DNA from: Syntrophomonas sp964422685
GTDB taxonomy: Bacteria; Bacillota; Syntrophomonadia; Syntrophomonadales; Syntrophomonadaceae
NCBI GenBank assembly: GCA_964422685.1
Contig: CAYRCG010000038.1
Coordinates: 1 to 16,000, forward strand
Direction: 5' to 3'
DNA: 16,000 nucleotides
A program made the position numbers and the translations under genes. The notes beneath the pieces are model-generated. The model did not search any database. It was not told the origin of the DNA and was given only the letters and a program-made list of their open reading frames with translations. Of the stretch, positions 5,507 through 12,469 are shown piece after piece (the first letter of the stretch is position 1; each line of letters begins with the position of its first letter).

Positions 5507-6616
5507 ATGTTTAAATTTGAAATACTGCAAGAGGATATAAGTACCTCGGCCCGTCTAGGCCGCTTAAGTACAGGGCGTGTTACAGTTGATACCCCTATAT
5601 TTATGCCGGTAGGCACTCAGGCGACGGTCAAAACCCTAACTCCCGAGGATTTATATGAAATAGGGACAGATATTATCCTAGCCAATGCCTATCACTTGTA
5701 CTTGCGCCCCGGTTATGAATTGATTCAACAGGCAGGCGGCTTGCACAGTTTCATGAACTGGAAAAGGGGTATTTTGACCGATAGTGGGGGATTCCAGGTC
5801 TTCAGTCTGAGTAAATTACGCGATATCAGTGATGATGGGGTTTGCTTTCACTCCCATATTGACGGCTCGCGCCATTTCCTTACCCCGGAGAAGGTTATGG
5901 AAATAGAGGCCAAGTTAGGGGCAGATATAGTCATGTGTTTTGACGAATGTGCGCCATACCCTTGCAGCTATGAAGAAGCGGAAAAAGCGGTAGATAGGAC
6001 CAGTATTTGGGCCGGGAGGTGTAAAAAGGCTCATAATAATGATATGCAGGTGTTGTTTGGGATTATACAAGGCAGCGTCTACCCTGAACTTAGGAGAAGA
6101 AGTGTTGGGGAACTGGTTCCCCTAGATTTCCCAGGCTATGCTATCGGTGGTCTAAGCGTCGGCGAACCCAAAGAACTCCTATACAGTACCCTGGAGTACA
6201 CTAATCAGATCTTACCCCGGGAAAAACCCCGTTATCTTATGGGAGTTGGTGCCCCGGAAGATTTGTTAGAGGGGATTAGGCTCGGTGTGGATATGTTCGA
6301 TTGTGTTTTGCCAACTCGTTTAGCCCGGCATGGGACAGCCTATACTGCTAGGGGTAAAATAACGGTGCGCAATGCTACCTACGCAAAAGATTTCTCTCCT
6401 TTAGATGCGGATTGCAGTTGTTATGTTTGCCGCAACTATAGCAGGGCCTATATCAGGCATCTCATAAAAGCGGGGGAGATACTGGCTCAGCGTTTATTAA
6501 GTTTCCACAACCTTTATTTCTTGCAGCAATTGATGGCTGCGGTTCGAAAGGCTATAATTGAAGGAAAATTCGGCAGCTTTTACCGGGAGTTTTTCCGCAA
6601 TTATGTTGTGGCCTAG
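5507..6616 (+). CDS. tgt: tRNA-guanine transglycosylase Tgt
   Basis: 369 residues, the usual bacterial length. Tgt swaps guanine-34 of tRNAs for Asp, Asn, His and Tyr with preQ1, the entry into tRNA-bound queuosine synthesis. Visible: TPIFMPVGTQATVK (29-42), the general-base aspartate Asp92 in LTDSGGFQVFSL, FGIIQGS (184-190), GYAIGGLSVGE (210-220), the nucleophile Asp265 in VDMFDCVLPTR (261-271), and the zinc site Cys303, Cys305, Cys308 plus His334 (CSCYVC and SFHN). All catalytic and zinc residues are present, so this is the bacterial preQ1-using type. The ATG at 5507 follows AAGGTG around 5488-5493. It forms a unit with queA; the yajC ribosome site lies shortly downstream, so read-through into the sec genes is likely. 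Confidence 0.98.
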   Translation: MFKFEILQEDISTSARLGRLSTGRVTVDTPIFMPVGTQATVKTLTPEDLYEIGTDIILANAYHLYLRPGYELIQQAGGLHSFMNWKRGILTDSGGFQVFSLSKLRDISDDGVCFHSHIDGSRHFLTPEKVMEIEAKLGADIVMCFDECAPYPCSYEEAEKAVDRTSIWAGRCKKAHNNDMQVLFGIIQGSVYPELRRRSVGELVPLDFPGYAIGGLSVGEPKELLYSTLEYTNQILPREKPRYLMGVGAPEDLLEGIRLGVDMFDCVLPTRLARHGTAYTARGKITVRNATYAKDFSPLDADCSCYVCRNYSRAYIRHLIKAGEILAQRLLSFHNLYFLQQLMAAVRKAIIEGKFGSFYREFFRNYVVA

Positions 6617-6678
6617 GAGGATTTAGCCGTTGAGTGGCGAATACTTATAAAGTTTTACTATATTTAAGGAGTGATATT

Positions 6679-6957
6679 TTGCCTACACAAGGAAGTGCGG
6701 AATGGATGACCATAGCTATTTATTTCGGGGTAATCCTAGCTGTTTTTTATTTCTTCCTCGTTTTGCCTCGCAAAAAGCAAGAAAAGAAACATAAAACGAT
6801 GGTGCAAGAATTGAAAAAAGGTGACCGGGTAGTAACTATCGGGGGTATCCGGGGAGAAATAACCCGGGTGAAGGAGGATACCATAACGTTTAAAACGGCC
6901 GATAACACAGAATTAGAAATGGTAAAAAAGGCCGTAGCGTATAAAGTTGAGGATTAA
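6679..6957 (+). CDS. yajC: Preprotein translocase accessory subunit YajC
   Basis: 92 residues from TTG 6679. YajC is a single-span inner membrane protein that associates with SecDF at the SecYEG channel. One transmembrane helix (about 10-29, MTIAIYFGVILAVFYFFLV) is followed by the basic PRKKQEKKHK and the conserved cytoplasmic block LKKGDRVVTIGGIRGEI (45-61). The frame opens earlier, with a GTG at 6634, but AAGGAG (6666-6671) lies 7 bases before TTG 6679, whereas the nearest SD to 6634 (GGAGG 6616-6620) is 13 bases away. The shorter start also puts the helix close to the N terminus as is usual. secD and secF lie downstream with one HD-domain gene between, and the next gene begins 4 bases after the stop. 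Confidence 0.92.
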   Translation: MPTQGSAEWMTIAIYFGVILAVFYFFLVLPRKKQEKKHKTMVQELKKGDRVVTIGGIRGEITRVKEDTITFKTADNTELEMVKKAVAYKVED

Positions 6958-6961
6958 ACAA

Positions 6962-7621
6962 ATGGTAATGCTTAAAGACGTCAGAACCAGTCCCCTGGTA
7001 AACACTTTTATTCAAAAAGGAAATGAGCATCTCGGCGTAATCGGCTTTACGGATCATGGTCTTTTGCATGTATCTATGGTAGCGGCCTTAAGTAAAGATA
7101 TCATGATAAAGCTAGGCTATGATGAGCGTATGGCGGAATTAGCCGGAATTGCCGGCTATATGCATGATATCGGCAATGTGATTAATCGTATAGGCCATAG
7201 CCAAAGCGGTGCCTTGATGGCGATGGAGATACTTCGGCGTATGGGTATGCCGCCAGAGGAAATTGCTATTATTACTGCTGCTATCGGTAACCATGATGAA
7301 GGCAGCGGTCATCCGGTTAATGAAGTCGCGGCAGCCCTGATACTGGCAGATAAATCTCATGTTCATCGCAATCGGGTAAGGAATACGGATGTAGCTACTT
7401 TTGATATACATGATCGGGTTAATTATGCTGTGGAGCGCTCCACGTTAATTATCGGCGTAGATCAAAAACTTATTACTATGGAACTCCAGATTGACACCAA
7501 TATTTGCCCGGTAATGGAATATTTCGAGATATTCATGTCCCGTATGCTTTTATGCAGACGTGCGGCGGGGTTTTTAGGCTGTGAATTTGAATTGGTGATA
7601 AATGGGGTACAATTATTATAA
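6962..7621 (+). CDS. HD-domain metal-dependent phosphohydrolase-like protein
   Basis: 219 residues, no signal peptide or membrane segment, so cytoplasmic. The HD pattern is complete: His36 (HGLLHVSMV), His68-Asp69 (GYMHDIGN), His79 (GHSQSGALMAMEIL), His111-Asp112 (GNHDEGSGHP) and Asp130 (ILADKSHVHR). Such domains bind one or two metal ions and hydrolyse phosphoesters, often of nucleotides; the substrate here is unknown. The tail (about 165-219) has no recognised motif. ATG 6962 is chosen because GAGG (6949-6952), inside the end of yajC, is 9 bases upstream; ATG 6968 is an alternative. The gap to yajC is 4 bases and to secD 34 bases, so it is embedded in the secretion operon. Whether it acts in secretion or just shares expression cannot be said. 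Confidence 0.87.
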   Translation: MVMLKDVRTSPLVNTFIQKGNEHLGVIGFTDHGLLHVSMVAALSKDIMIKLGYDERMAELAGIAGYMHDIGNVINRIGHSQSGALMAMEILRRMGMPPEEIAIITAAIGNHDEGSGHPVNEVAAALILADKSHVHRNRVRNTDVATFDIHDRVNYAVERSTLIIGVDQKLITMELQIDTNICPVMEYFEIFMSRMLLCRRAAGFLGCEFELVINGVQLL

Positions 7622-7655
7622 TAAACAGGGGAATACGAAAGGAGGATTTCCAAAG

Positions 7656-8861
7656 TTGCGAAAGAACTTTAGTGTTGCAATAATACTTGCGGTTATTGTA
7701 GCCCTTGCAGCATTATCTTTTTTTACTTATCAGCCGATCATTAACAATCTTAATCTGGGATTAGATCTCAGGGGCGGGTTGCATGTGGTTCTGGAGGCCC
7801 AAGAAAAAGCGGGGCAGAAAATTAGCGCTGATACTATAAACAAAGCCGTGGGTATACTTAGAAACCGGGTTGATAAGCTTGGGGTTAGTGAACCCTTGAT
7901 TTATCCGCAAGGTGAACGACGGGTAGTAGTCGAGTTAGCCGGGATAGATGACCCGGAAGAGGCGGTAAACATAATTAAAAACACGGCTGAACTTGAATTC
8001 TGGGACGAAAGCGGCAAGGTGCTGGTAACCGGAAAACACCTAAAGGAAGCACAAGCTAGGGCTAGCGGTGAAGGACAGGGTTTTGAAGTTGCTATAGATT
8101 TCGACAAGGAGGGGGCTAAGCTTTTTGCCGATGCTACCACCGCCAATGTCGGTAAACCGCTGATGATAGTAATAGATGGTGAGGTAATTAGCGCGCCTAC
8201 AGTATCAGGTCCGATAACAGATGGGAGTGCCAGGATAACGGGTAACTTTGCTGCGAAAGAAGCAGAAAATTTAGCGGTATTACTGCGTTCTGGTGCTTTG
8301 CCGGTTTCGTTTAAGATAATGGAAAAGAGGACGGTAGGCCCTACCCTGGGGAGCGATTCCCTGAGCAAAAGCGTAAGGGCGGGAATAGCTGGCCTTATCG
8401 CTATCCTGATATTTATGTTGGGCTATTACCGTTTACCCGGTTTTATAGCTGATATTTCCATAGTTTTATATTCAATTCTGGTTTTAGGGGTAATGACCCT
8501 TTTCGGTGCGGTCTTGACACTGCCGGGGATAGCGGCCTTTGTGCTATCAATAGGAATGGCTGTCGACGCTAATATAATAATTTATGAAAGAATCAAAGAG
8601 GAATTACGCTGGGGCAAGACCTTGAAGGCGGCTATTGACGCGGGCTTTAATCGCGCCTTTTGGACTATATTTGATGCCAATTTAACCACCTTAATCGCCG
8701 CATTTGTCCTGCTCTATTTTGGCAGCGGACCTATTAAAGGGTTTGCAGTAACCTTATCTATCGGTATTATCGCCAGCATGGCGATAGTACTTACCCTTAC
8801 GCGCTACCTATTAATACTGTCTGCGGACTTGACCAAGAACCATAAATTATATGGGGTATAA
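7656..8861 (+). CDS. secD: Protein translocase subunit SecD
   Basis: 401 residues. SecD with SecF forms an RND-type membrane complex that uses the proton gradient to pull preproteins out of SecYEG. First membrane helix at about 6-24; then LNLGLDLRGGLHVVLEA (32-48), a shortened extracytoplasmic P1 domain (RNRVDKLGVSEP 69-80, the IVIDGEVISAP block 171-181, ITGNF 194-198), and five helices from about 241 on. The key membrane motif SIGMAVDANIIIYERIKEE (298-316) is intact, with Asp303 as the expected proton-relay residue. The frame extends to an ATG at 7602, but TTG 7656 is the likely start: AAGGAGG (7639-7645) precedes it by 10 bases and the protein then starts with basic residues and the first helix. 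secF follows after 16 bases. Confidence 0.97.
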   Translation: MRKNFSVAIILAVIVALAALSFFTYQPIINNLNLGLDLRGGLHVVLEAQEKAGQKISADTINKAVGILRNRVDKLGVSEPLIYPQGERRVVVELAGIDDPEEAVNIIKNTAELEFWDESGKVLVTGKHLKEAQARASGEGQGFEVAIDFDKEGAKLFADATTANVGKPLMIVIDGEVISAPTVSGPITDGSARITGNFAAKEAENLAVLLRSGALPVSFKIMEKRTVGPTLGSDSLSKSVRAGIAGLIAILIFMLGYYRLPGFIADISIVLYSILVLGVMTLFGAVLTLPGIAAFVLSIGMAVDANIIIYERIKEELRWGKTLKAAIDAGFNRAFWTIFDANLTTLIAAFVLLYFGSGPIKGFAVTLSIGIIASMAIVLTLTRYLLILSADLTKNHKLYGV

Positions 8862-8877
8862 AAGGGGGGATTAAAAA

Positions 8878-9720
8878 ATGCAATTTGTTCAAAAAAGAAA
8901 GTATTCTTTCGTTTTTTCTGCTATTCTTATAATTATCGGGCTAGTATCAATATTTGTGCAGGGATTCAAACTAGGTATAGATTTTGAAGGCGGTTCGCTC
9001 TTGCGTTTCAAGATGGATGCAGCGGTATCTGCAGCTGAAGTCCGTTCGACTATAGAGGGACTTAAATTTATCGATCATGCTTCCATCCAAAAAAGCGGTA
9101 ATGAATTTTTAATACGCACCCGGGAACTAAACCAGGAACAGACGGAGGAGGTTAACAAGGCTTTCACCGCCAAATTCAAAAATGTGGAATACCTTAGCGC
9201 GGAAAGTGTCGGAGCTACTGTAGGGAGCGAACTGACCAGAAACGCCGTTCTTTCCGTATTAATGGCCATGGTTTTAATGCTAGTGTATATCAGTTTTCGC
9301 TTCGAATGGACTTTCGGAGTGGCGGCAGTCGTGGCATTATTCCATAATATCCTGATAGTCCTAGGGATATTCTCCGTCTTCCAATGGGAACTCGACGGGG
9401 CCTTTATTGCCGCTATACTTACCATAGTGGGTTATTCCATTAATGATACCATTGTAATTTTTGATAGGATTAGGGAAAACCTGCGGCAAAAAAGCCGGGA
9501 TGATCTGGCTGGCTTGCTAAACAAAAGCATTATGCAGACCATGAACCGCTCGGTAAATACGGTTCTGACGGTCTTATTCCCCTTAGTAACCTTATACTTT
9601 TTCGGTGGTTCGACTATTCAGATTTTCGTATTAACTATGTTGATCGGTTTTGTAATCGGGGCCTATTCATCAATATTTATCGCCAGCCCTTTATATTACG
9701 ATATAAAGCAAAGGGCATAA
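8878..9720 (+). CDS. secF: Protein translocase subunit SecF
   Basis: 280 residues, normal SecF length. Helix 1 spans about 10-28, followed by the conserved FKLGIDFEGGSLLRFKM (30-46), a short extracytoplasmic domain (about 47-120), and five further helices. The motif VGYSINDTIVIFDRIREN (184-201) is the SecF counterpart of the SecD membrane signature. ATG 8878 follows an AAAGGGGGGA tract. SecD and SecF are separate genes here, not the fused SecDF of Bacillus subtilis. It closes the yajC-HD-secD-secF run; about 145 bases downstream a strong hairpin with T run marks the operon end. Confidence 0.97.
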   Translation: MQFVQKRKYSFVFSAILIIIGLVSIFVQGFKLGIDFEGGSLLRFKMDAAVSAAEVRSTIEGLKFIDHASIQKSGNEFLIRTRELNQEQTEEVNKAFTAKFKNVEYLSAESVGATVGSELTRNAVLSVLMAMVLMLVYISFRFEWTFGVAAVVALFHNILIVLGIFSVFQWELDGAFIAAILTIVGYSINDTIVIFDRIRENLRQKSRDDLAGLLNKSIMQTMNRSVNTVLTVLFPLVTLYFFGGSTIQIFVLTMLIGFVIGAYSSIFIASPLYYDIKQRA

Positions 9721-9866
9721 TAGGGACGGTTACTGCGAAGGCGGGTATCGGATAACAGGTGATGGGTGACGGATAGGGGAAACTGTAAGGCATAAGCCCT
9801 TTGGTTTTCCTATCTATAGGGAGCTAATATCGAACGAGCTTGAATATAACGGAATGCTCGATATAC

Positions 9867-9896
9867 AAAGGGATTTCATAATGAAGTCCCTTTTTT
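9867..9896 (+). terminator. Rho-independent terminator of the sec operon
   Basis: A 12-bp stem with one G-T pair: AAAGGGATTTCA (9867-9878) with TGAAGTCCCTTT (9882-9893), 3-base loop TAA, then continuing T residues to 9896. It lies about 145 bases after the secF stop with no gene between, so it should end the transcript that carries secD-secF. Confidence 0.85.
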
Positions 9897-9933
9897 GCCC
9901 GGGGATAGCCCGCCGCCTGCTGCGAATAATAGC

Positions 9934-9999
9934 TTAAGATTGCCGCGTCGCTTCGCTCTCCGCAATGACGGGATGGCTGCTTCGCTCCCCGCCATGAAC
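9934..9999 (+). repeat. Two diverged tandem hairpin repeats (CGCAATGAC type)
   Basis: Unit 1 (9934-9970) has ATTGC (9939-9943) pairing with GCAAT (9962-9966); unit 2 (about 9972-9999) has ATGGC (9973-9977) pairing with GCCAT (9991-9995). Both have GCTTCGCTC in the loop. The change of T-A to G-C in the stem is matched on both sides. This sequence type (GATTGCCGCGTCGCTTCGCTC..GCAATGACG) resembles intergenic repeats seen in many bacterial genomes. Confidence 0.7.
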
Positions 10000-10064
10000 A
10001 ATAGGTGAGTTTTCCATAAAACCTATCATTTCGGCGGCCCTGCGGGAATTTTACCTCGCTATTC

Positions 10065-10107
10065 CACAATTATCATGGGTGTTGGTGACCTCAATTGTGA
10101 ACGGTCA
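10065..10107 (+). promoter_or_regulatory. Inverted repeats in front of the lapA-like gene
   Basis: CACAATT (10065-10071) and AATTGTG (10093-10099) form one inverted repeat, and TGACC (10086-10090) with GGTCA (10103-10107) form another that overlaps it. They end 27 bases before the start codon. They could be an operator or a leader hairpin; no clear -35/-10 pair could be fixed here. Confidence 0.35.
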
Positions 10108-10134
10108 ATAAAACAAAACAGGGGGGGAAAGTAC

Positions 10135-10437
10135 ATGCGCGCATATCTATTTATTGCCCTGATTATTGCCACTTTAATAGCATTATTTGTTTTTCAGAAC
10201 ACTGCAATGGTGGAAATACATTTCCTTAACTGGGCTTCGCCGGAAATCTCCTTGGCTTTAGTTATTCTACTGGCTTTAAGTAGTGGGGCTTTACTTACTT
10301 TTCTTTTAGATAGTGTGCGCTATTTTCAGATAGCCAGTCGAATTCGCGAACTGACTGTAGAAAACAAAAAAATGCAGACGGAGCTAGAAAGATTAAGATT
10401 ACAGCGAAACGTCGAAGAGAATGCTGAAAAAGAATGA
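10135..10437 (+). CDS. LapA-domain (DUF1049) membrane protein
   Basis: 100 residues. Two transmembrane helices (about 4-22 and 37-59) joined by the family's short loop, with FVFQNTAMVEIHFLNW (18-33) as the signature, then a charged coiled-coil tail (about 65-100, RIRELTVENKKMQTELERL) in the cytoplasm. LapA-domain proteins in Escherichia coli (YciS) work with LapB in control of envelope assembly; for Firmicutes members no role is established. The frame is open from 10075, but ATG 10135 is chosen because the long G tract with AAAG (10121-10131) lies just before it and the first helix follows at once. lysA starts 48 bases downstream with no terminator between, so they are probably co-transcribed although no functional link is apparent. 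Confidence 0.83.
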   Translation: MRAYLFIALIIATLIALFVFQNTAMVEIHFLNWASPEISLALVILLALSSGALLTFLLDSVRYFQIASRIRELTVENKKMQTELERLRLQRNVEENAEKE

Positions 10438-10485
10438 CAAGCATCCCTTATTATTTAACTATTCATATTTAAAGGTGGGGAAAAA

Positions 10486-11805
10486 TTGTATTTAACAGGT
10501 ACTATAAGAATAAACAGCCGGGGACATTTGGAGGTTGGCGGGATGGATACTACAGATTTAGCCCGCGAATATGGGACTCCCTTATGGATAATAGATGAAG
10601 ACGGTTTCCGGGGCAATTGCCGCGATATCAAAGCTGCCTTCGCCCGCCATGGAGATTCACAAGTATTGTATGCCAGCAAGGCGTTGACCAATATGGCGAT
10701 TTATAAAATAGTGGAAGATGAGGGCCTGGGCCTTGATGTAGTTTCCGGCGGCGAATTATATACAGCCTTAAAGGCAGGTTTCCCCATGGGAAGGGTTTAT
10801 TTCCACGGGAATAACAAAAGCCTTGAAGAATTAGATATGGCTATACATGCCGGAGTATCTAGAATAGTAGTGGATAATTTTTATGAATTAGAGCTATTAA
10901 ACCAACTGGCCGTGAAGAAGGACCGCCGACAGGAGGTACACCTGCGGATTACTCCAGGGGTGGAGGCACATACCCATGAATACATACAGACCGGCCAAAT
11001 CGATTCCAAATTTGGTTTCACCCTCAGCGATGGGCAGGCTATGGAGGGGGTGGAAAAAGCTTTATCAATGCCCGGAATTAACCTGGCAGGGCTGCATTGT
11101 CATATTGGCTCCCAGATATTTCAAATGCAATCATTCCATTATGCTGCTTCGGTATTGATGGAATTCCTGGCACGAATAAAAGGGATATATGGATACCAGT
11201 TGGGAGAGCTGAATCTGGGCGGAGGTATGGGCATTTACTATATAGACGGTGACGAACCTAGTAAAGTGGAGGAATGGGCCGAGGCGATTATGCCGGTGGT
11301 GCGAAAAAAAGCCCAGGAGCACCGGCTGGAAATGCCCCGGGTCATTGTTGAACCCGGAAGGGCTATTGCCGGACCGGCCGGGTTGACGCTATATACGGTG
11401 GGCTCACATAAAGAAATAAAGGATATCCGTAAATACATAGCCGTAGATGGGGGTATGAGCGACAATCCCCGACCGGCTTTATATGCGGCAAAATACCGGG
11501 CCTTGTTAGCCAATAAAGCGGCGGAAAAGTCTGCAGAAACCGTATCTATCGCCGGAAAATGCTGTGAATCGGGGGATATGTTAATCTGGGATATAGATCT
11601 GCCCCCGGTAGAAGCAGGGGATATCCTGGCGGTTCTGGCCACTGGGGCCTATAATTATAGTATGTCCAGCAACTATAATCGCTTGCCCCGGCCGGCTATG
11701 ATCCTGGTTAAGGAGGGTCAGGCGGAGCTGATAGTTAAGCGGGAAAGCTACGAGGATTTATTGCGAAACGACCTGATACCGGAAAGACTTAGAGAGGTAT
11801 ACTAA
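10486..11805 (+). CDS. lysA: Diaminopimelate decarboxylase LysA
   Basis: 439 residues. This pyridoxal-phosphate enzyme decarboxylates meso-diaminopimelate to L-lysine, the last step of lysine synthesis. It has the fold type III layout: Lys65 in LYASKAL forms the cofactor imine, HCHIGSQ (204-210) and LNLGGGMGI (242-250) bind the phosphate, EPGR (289-292) and CCESGD (359-364, Cys360) are the substrate and dimer-interface motifs, and Tyr389 in GAYNYSM is the cofactor-contacting tyrosine. TTG 10486 is the start: AAAGGTGGGG (10471-10480) is 5 bases upstream and no ATG fits before the conserved DTTDLAREYGTPLWIID. No lysine riboswitch is recognisable upstream. The gene runs convergently into the DUF2889 gene with only 27 bases between stops and no clear terminator. 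Confidence 0.97.
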   Translation: MYLTGTIRINSRGHLEVGGMDTTDLAREYGTPLWIIDEDGFRGNCRDIKAAFARHGDSQVLYASKALTNMAIYKIVEDEGLGLDVVSGGELYTALKAGFPMGRVYFHGNNKSLEELDMAIHAGVSRIVVDNFYELELLNQLAVKKDRRQEVHLRITPGVEAHTHEYIQTGQIDSKFGFTLSDGQAMEGVEKALSMPGINLAGLHCHIGSQIFQMQSFHYAASVLMEFLARIKGIYGYQLGELNLGGGMGIYYIDGDEPSKVEEWAEAIMPVVRKKAQEHRLEMPRVIVEPGRAIAGPAGLTLYTVGSHKEIKDIRKYIAVDGGMSDNPRPALYAAKYRALLANKAAEKSAETVSIAGKCCESGDMLIWDIDLPPVEAGDILAVLATGAYNYSMSSNYNRLPRPAMILVKEGQAELIVKRESYEDLLRNDLIPERLREVY

Positions 11806-11832
11806 TATAAATCCCCTCGCTTTTCAATTACA

Positions 11833-12321
11833 CTATTTCTTGCTTCTAAAAGCGCTATGTATCTCTTCCAGGGAATTTTCGAAAACACCCGGCTGGGAAA
11901 AGAATATACATTGACCCTCATACATCCTAATCCAATCATCCCAGCGCTGGGCATAGTCGGCGGCGGTTACCCATTCCGGTTTGTCCCTCGAAGCGGCTTG
12001 CACTAGGGCTTTTACCGAATTCATTACTAATTCGGCTAGATGAACACAGCCCTCTTGCCCCATAATGTTTGCGGCAACTTGGCGATTAAATCCCGGTCCT
12101 ACCTTACTTCCTACAATCCGGGAAATCCCTTTTAACCCCTTTGGACAGATAGGGAAGGGGGTACTGTCAGCCCAAGCCTCGGCTTCTATTATTTCGAAAC
12201 TTTCAAAATCGAAAAGTAGGCGGCAATGGATATCATGCAGATCATCTTTCCATTGCCCGGTTACCTCAAAGCCTGATTGGGGAACTGTTTCTACCTTGTA
12301 TCGCTCTGTTTTTTCATACAT
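11833..12321 (-). CDS. DUF2889 family protein
   Basis: 162 residues, cytoplasmic by appearance (no signal or membrane segment). It matches the pattern I know as DUF2889: a beta-rich N-terminal half (GFEVTGQWKDDLHDIHCRLLFDFESFEI-type strands, about 18-45), PICPKGLKGISRIVGSKVG (57-75), and the helical GCVHLAELVMNSVKALVQA (91-109) with Cys92 and His94. Function is unknown. The frame begins at 12354, but the start is ATG at 12321: AGGAGG lies just upstream on the minus strand, and the predicted transcription start of its promoter (near 12349) would exclude the longer version. It is the only minus-strand gene in the window, convergent with lysA and divergent from the nucleotidyltransferase fusion. 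Confidence 0.87.
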   Translation of the reverse strand: MYEKTERYKVETVPQSGFEVTGQWKDDLHDIHCRLLFDFESFEIIEAEAWADSTPFPICPKGLKGISRIVGSKVGPGFNRQVAANIMGQEGCVHLAELVMNSVKALVQAASRDKPEWVTAADYAQRWDDWIRMYEGQCIFFSQPGVFENSLEEIHSAFRSKK

Positions 12322-12355
12322 ATTTCCCTTAACCTCCTGATAATTGCTGCCCATA

Positions 12356-12384
12356 ATTATATTAAAGCTGTCGGTTGATTACAA
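12356..12384 (-). promoter_or_regulatory. Sigma-A-type promoter for the DUF2889 gene
   Basis: Read on the minus strand: TTGTAA (12384-12379), a 17-base spacer, then TATAAT (12361-12356). The -10 is perfect and the -35 matches four of six bases. Transcription would start near 12349, about 28 bases before the chosen start codon, leaving room for the AGGAGG ribosome site. Confidence 0.75.
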
Positions 12385-12431
12385 TAGGCCCGCGTCTTCA
12401 CTCCTCCCGATTCATCAAGTTTATCAAGGTA

Positions 12432-12440
12432 TGATATAAT
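12432..12440 (+). promoter_or_regulatory. Extended -10 promoter for the nucleotidyltransferase fusion gene
   Basis: TGATATAAT combines the TGn extension with a perfect TATAAT (12435-12440). The -35 is poor (TTCATC at 12411-12416, 18-base spacing), which is typical when the extended -10 is present. Transcription should start near 12447, ahead of AAAGGAG (12456-12462) and the GTG start at 12470. It is back to back with the DUF2889 promoter. Confidence 0.7.
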
Positions 12441-12469
12441 GCAGTTATCCTAGGTAAAGGAGTGCAGTT

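Larger units (their letters stand above)
9721..10134. other. Gene-free, repeat-rich stretch between secF and the lapA-like gene
   Basis: No credible gene on either strand; the open minus-strand frame crossing it translates repeat sequence. Contents in order: a low-complexity GGTGATGGGTGACGGAT region (about 9760-9776), an inverted repeat ATATCGA (9828-9834) with TCGATAT (9857-9863), a terminator (9867-9896), two related hairpin repeats (9934-9995), a stem ATAGGT/ACCTAT (10001-10006 and 10021-10026), and an inverted repeat CACAATT/AATTGTG (10065-10071 and 10093-10099) just before the lapA-like gene. Confidence 0.65.

Noticed and set aside
7901..8368. A 155-codon minus-strand frame inside secD
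   Set aside because: It is antisense to well-conserved SecD coding sequence and has no recognisable domain; similar shadow frames lie inside ruvB, lysA, secF and the nucleotidyltransferase gene.
9934..9999. A CRISPR array
   Set aside because: Only two diverged adjacent units, no constant spacer length and no cas gene; they are dispersed hairpin repeats.
9824..10069. An 81-codon minus-strand frame between secF and the lapA-like gene
   Set aside because: It translates the terminator and CGCAATGAC-type repeats; no domain or ribosome site.
10438..10485. A lysine riboswitch before lysA
   Set aside because: The gap is only 48 bases and the longer upstream region lacks the conserved core sequences of the L-box; lysA follows the lapA-like gene directly.
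11790..11832. A bidirectional terminator between lysA and the DUF2889 gene
   Set aside because: GAGAGG and CCCCTC can pair only with a mismatch, around a long loop, with a short T run; too weak to list.
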